Shown here one piece after another: positions 5,527-7,997 of a stretch of 7,997 nucleotides of DNA. Below the pieces are notes generated by a model, which saw only the letters and a list, made by a program, of their open reading frames with translations, made no database searches and was not told where the DNA came from. Source of the DNA: Clostridiales bacterium (GTDB taxonomy: Bacteria > Bacillota > Clostridia > Oscillospirales > Acutalibacteraceae). The stretch lies in assembly GCA_019421725.1 (NCBI GenBank), contig JAHZES010000095.1, forward strand, positions 1 to 7,997, in the 5' to 3' direction. The position numbers and the translations under genes are program-made. Position 1 is the stretch's first letter. Every line of letters starts with the position of its first letter.

Positions 5527-6230
5527 AATGCCCGTTTACGATTTTGATAGCGGAAGACGAAAGCAATATTGCAAGCTTTATGACAACGATCCTGACCGCC
5601 AATGGATATCAGGTCATCCGCGCGCAGAACGGTTCCGAAACTATGATGATGGTAACGTCGCACAGTCCGGATTTGATGATCCTGGATCTGGGGTTACCGG
5701 ACATGGACGGCAGTCAGGTAATCCGATCCGTTCGCAGTTGGTCTCAGATTCCGATCCTGATAGTCTCGGCGCGCACACATGAGCGCGACAAGGTGGAAGC
5801 GCTCGATTTGGGAGCGGATGATTACATCACCAAGCCGTTTGGAACAGCGGAGTTGCTTGCGCGCGTCCGTACGGCTCTGCGCCGTCTGCACATTAACAAC
5901 GGTGCGCAGGATGCCCTGCAGACCGGTCAGTTTTCCTGCGGAGAGCTGACGGTTGACTTTGACCGCCGCCGGGTGTTTGTAAAGGAAAACGATGTTCATC
6001 TGACTCAAAATGAATATAAAATTGTGGCGCTGCTGGCTGCTTATGCCGGGAGGGTATTGACCTATGATTTTCTGATCCGCAGTATATGGGGCCCGAACGC
6101 CGGAGAAGACAATCAGATTCTGCGTGTCAATATGGCAAACATTCGGCGGAAAATTGAAAAAAACCCCGCCGATCCGCATTATATTTTTACCGAAATGGGA
6201 GTCGGGTACCGTATGGCGGAAGGACGGTAA
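5523..6230 (+). CDS. OmpR/PhoB-family response regulator, KdpE-like
   Basis: Cytoplasmic DNA-binding response regulator of 235 residues, the usual family length. The receiver domain (about 5-118) carries the acidic pair E11/D12, phosphorylated aspartate D55 (LMILDLGLPDMDG), switch residue S82 and lysine K104 (DDYITKPFG). The winged-helix domain (about 133-232) includes LTQNEYKIVALLAAYAGRVLTYDFLIRSIWG and ends with VGYRM, typical of OmpR/KdpE relatives. The ATG overlaps the kinase stop (ATGA) and is preceded by AAAGGAGG (5505-5512), so translation is coupled and this is the kinase's cognate partner. The sequence pattern is closest to KdpE, consistent with the KdpD-like kinase. Targets cannot be read from the window; the palindrome in the operon's own promoter region is one candidate. 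Confidence 0.95.
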   Translation: MKCPFTILIAEDESNIASFMTTILTANGYQVIRAQNGSETMMMVTSHSPDLMILDLGLPDMDGSQVIRSVRSWSQIPILIVSARTHERDKVEALDLGADDYITKPFGTAELLARVRTALRRLHINNGAQDALQTGQFSCGELTVDFDRRRVFVKENDVHLTQNEYKIVALLAAYAGRVLTYDFLIRSIWGPNAGEDNQILRVNMANIRRKIEKNPADPHYIFTEMGVGYRMAEGR

Positions 6231-6243
6231 GAAAAACAGACAG

Positions 6244-6288
6244 CAAAACGCACTGCCTGCCGTAAATTGCGGCGGGCAGTGCGTTTTG
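6244..6288. terminator. bidirectional intrinsic terminator between convergent genes
   Basis: A long stem pairs 6244-6262 with 6270-6288 (outer arms CAAAACGCACTGCC / GGCAGTGCGTTTTG, one G-U pair inside) around a 7-base loop. The A- and T-runs at the feet give T tails on both strands. It lies between the response regulator stop (6230) and the end of the minus-strand propeller gene (6299), and serves both. Confidence 0.9.
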
Positions 6289-6298
6289 TAAAAGAAGC

Positions 6299-7749
6299 TC
6301 AAAGGAGGTTCAGCGTAAAGAGGCGGCGCTTGCTGGCAAGCCAGATCAATCCGTTTTCGTCACGGGTACAGGTCTGTACGTGTCCGGGGGATGGAATTGA
6401 GTCAAGGCGGCGGCCGTCTGAAAGAGAAAACATTGCGATTTCATTCATTGTGAACACCAGCAGGCGTTCTTTGTCCAGAACAAGCAGGTCGGTGGGACGA
6501 TTCGCCTCAGATTCCGACTGCAGAGCTCCGATTTGAAAGCTGCCCTGCGGCTCCAGCGATTGCTCGTCGAACAGTTCCACACGGCTTTCCATTGCGCTTG
6601 TATCACAAAGAATTACACAGATCCTGCCGTCGGCAACCGCCAACCGGCGGGGATACACGCCGGACGGAAACTGGTACCGGTCTGTAACACTGCCATCGGT
6701 CGCAATTTTCAGGAGGTAAAAGCAATCGTCCCGCGCGTCCATTCCGCTGGCGGAGCCACTGGTGACCGCGTAAAGAAAATGGGCGCCGGCGGCCAGGTGC
6801 TCCATTGCCTGGCCTGGAATCAGATCGAACCAGGAGGAGACCCTTCCGGTTGCGGGGTCGATTCGACTCAGGCCGCCGCCAAACGTGCCGTAGCTTGCAT
6901 ACCAACCGGTCCAGACCGCGCCGTCCGGCCCAAGGACGCTCTTGGCATGCGGACGGATCATCTGCGGCGCAACGGAACGCAGGGATTTTGGGTTGACATT
7001 GTGATGCTGATCCCACGGAAGAGCGGGGTCGTAAACGATATGATCGCCGCCCGCGTAGGAAGAGAGATAAAGCTTGCCATCCAGCGGGACCATGCCGTAA
7101 ACCTCGCCGCCCGCGTTTGTAACGCCGCAGCTGTTTTCGCTTTCGCCGGTTTGGGGGTCATAACGGAAAATAGTCTGACCGAATTCGCAGGAGCCCCAGA
7201 TCGCGCCATTCGCTGCAGTGAGAGTCATAATGGCGGTAGACGGCGCTTGGGCGGGAATTCTCACAAACTGCAGAGCGCCGTTCTGCCAGAGAAACAGCTC
7301 CTGACCGATTACGCCGATTTCGCAGCCGGACGCGGTTTTCAGACCGCGCAGCCCGGGTAGGTGCTGGCATAAACCAGACCGTCGCCTCCTCTGGCAAAGT
7401 TCCAGAGATATGTTTCGCTTTCCAGCCGCAGCGGTTCAAGAAAGCGGCGTTCCGCCATCAAAAAACAGTGCAGGCTGCCGAGATGGTCGCAGGTGCCGAC
7501 CAGCAGCTCACCGCGATCCTCCAGCCACAGCAGTGCCCATGCGCCGCAATCGTTCGGCAGTTCATACTGTTCGCTCTGCAGCGTTTCGGTGTCGATAATG
7601 ATCAGGCAGCCGGCAGCTTCGGCGGCGTAATTGCTGAGCACCAGCTTTTCGCGGCCATCGTACGGATCCTTCGGAATCAAGATTTTGTTCAAAATACAAA
7701 AGTTGCGGCAGGGCTCTCCCCGCAGAGTTAATATCATGGCAGCGACCAT
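6299..7749 (-). pseudogene. beta-propeller protein gene broken by a frame change
   Basis: Two adjacent minus-strand frames make up one beta-propeller-like protein. The first (7749 to stop 7339, 136 residues) starts MVAAMILTLRGEP and contains propeller-like repeats (ALLWLEDRGELLVGTC, NFARGGDGLVYASTYPGC). The second is open from before 7340 and continues to 6299 (LKTASGCEIGVIGQELFLWQNG, then about 320 residues with repeats such as ANGAIWGSCEFGQTIFRYDPQTG, PDGAVWTGWYASYGTFGGGLSRIDPATG and ENGLIWLASKRRLFTLNLL). The second half has no ribosome site, and its sequence upstream of GTG 7264 is clearly still propeller, so it was one gene. A -1 shift (one added base) near CCCGGG at about 7350-7357 rejoins them. 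I recall longer relatives that continue TYPGC into another repeat, so an internal deletion is possible. AAAGGG (7750-7755) abuts ATG 7749 but better suits ATG 7737. No signal peptide or catalytic motif is visible; the function is unknown. Sequencing error is the main alternative to a real pseudogene. Confidence 0.7.
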
Positions 7750-7865
7750 CCCTTTGCGTTGGTTTCTCTACGCTTTTGCACCGTAAAGGCGAGATGAAAG
7801 AGAACAAAATGCGGGCGTTTTCTAAGTGAGGCGCCGTTGTTTTGGCCTGAAAGCGCAGGAAAAAT

Positions 7866-7901
7866 AACGGCTGCTGCAAAAATGAATTTGCAGCAGCTGT
7901 T
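7866..7901 (-). terminator. intrinsic terminator of the right-edge minus-strand gene
   Basis: A 15-bp stem with one G-U pair (7866-7880 with 7887-7901; core CTGCTGCAAA / TTTGCAGCAG) and a 6-base loop is followed on the minus strand by TTATTTT. It lies 38 bases past the stop at 7939 and before the propeller gene, so the propeller gene probably has its own promoter in 7750-7865, though I could not pick out clear -35 and -10 boxes. Confidence 0.8.
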
Positions 7902-7938
7902 GCTTACCGCCCGACTGCAGGCGGGAAATTCAAATAAA

Positions 7939-7997
7939 TTAATCGTGTGCTTTGGTGCGGATCTCTTCCAGAATGCGTGCAAGAAAATCTTCTACGC
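7939..7997 (-). CDS. C-terminal end of a minus-strand gene (partial)
   Basis: Reading the minus strand from the right edge, one frame gives VEDFLARILEEIRTKAHD followed by TAA (7941-7939). The amphipathic, charged helix composition and the terminator just after it support a genuine C-terminus. The rest lies beyond the window and 18 residues are too few to identify the product. Confidence 0.6.
   Translation of the reverse strand, partial: VEDFLARILEEIRTKAHD

Noticed and set aside
5112..5663. Minus-strand open frame of 183 codons
   Set aside because: Antisense shadow of the kinase/response regulator junction with no signal of its own.
6533..7360. Plus-strand open frame of 275 codons
   Set aside because: Opposite the propeller gene; the minus strand shows repeated propeller motifs (for example FRYDPQTG, SRIDPATG), and this frame begins without a ribosome site.

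Overview
The window reads as chromosomal DNA from a Gram-positive, low- to mid-GC Clostridia-type bacterium, most likely an Oscillospiraceae/Ruminococcaceae relative. The signs are strong AAGGAG-type ribosome sites, NrdR, small Firmicutes-type regulators, a promoter at consensus (TTGACA, 17-bp spacer, TATACT), and gene families I associate with that group. This assignment is inference from gene content; no rRNA or tRNA gene is present. I see no insertion sequence, phage gene, CRISPR array or RNA gene, so this looks like ordinary chromosome with two damaged or recoded genes.

Left block, plus strand (1-2201): a possible C-terminal tail of an upstream gene overlaps the TTG start of a GtrA-type membrane protein. 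Next come a sugar phosphate isomerase/epimerase-like TIM-barrel protein and the ribonucleotide reductase repressor nrdR. The block ends at a strong hairpin terminator (2161-2201). Spacing is short throughout, so this may be one transcript.

Middle block, minus strand (2218-4293): read right to left, this holds an HTH regulator whose metal-binding C-terminal half lies in the -1 frame, then a MacB/LolD-type ABC ATPase without a permease, then a small HPr-fold protein lacking the usual phosphorylated histidine. The HPr-fold gene has its own near-perfect sigma-A promoter and a hairpin in its leader. An 8+8 inverted repeat lies just before the ABC gene.

Right block: diverging from the HTH gene is a two-gene plus-strand operon (4441-6230). 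It encodes a short KdpD-like histidine kinase and a KdpE/OmpR-type response regulator with a 4-bp overlap, closed by a bidirectional terminator (6244-6288). Converging on it from the right is a beta-propeller gene (6299-7749, minus) broken by a frame change and possibly an internal deletion. At the far right edge is a terminator and the last 18 codons of another minus-strand gene.

The most interesting point is the HTH regulator. An A-run in the exact phase of a -1 slippery heptamer (A AAA AAA) sits where the DNA-binding part changes frame into a zinc-ribbon/desulfoferrodoxin-like part. This could be programmed frameshifting, transcriptional slippage, a phase-variable switch, or simply homopolymer errors or decay. 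No complete novel system is evident.
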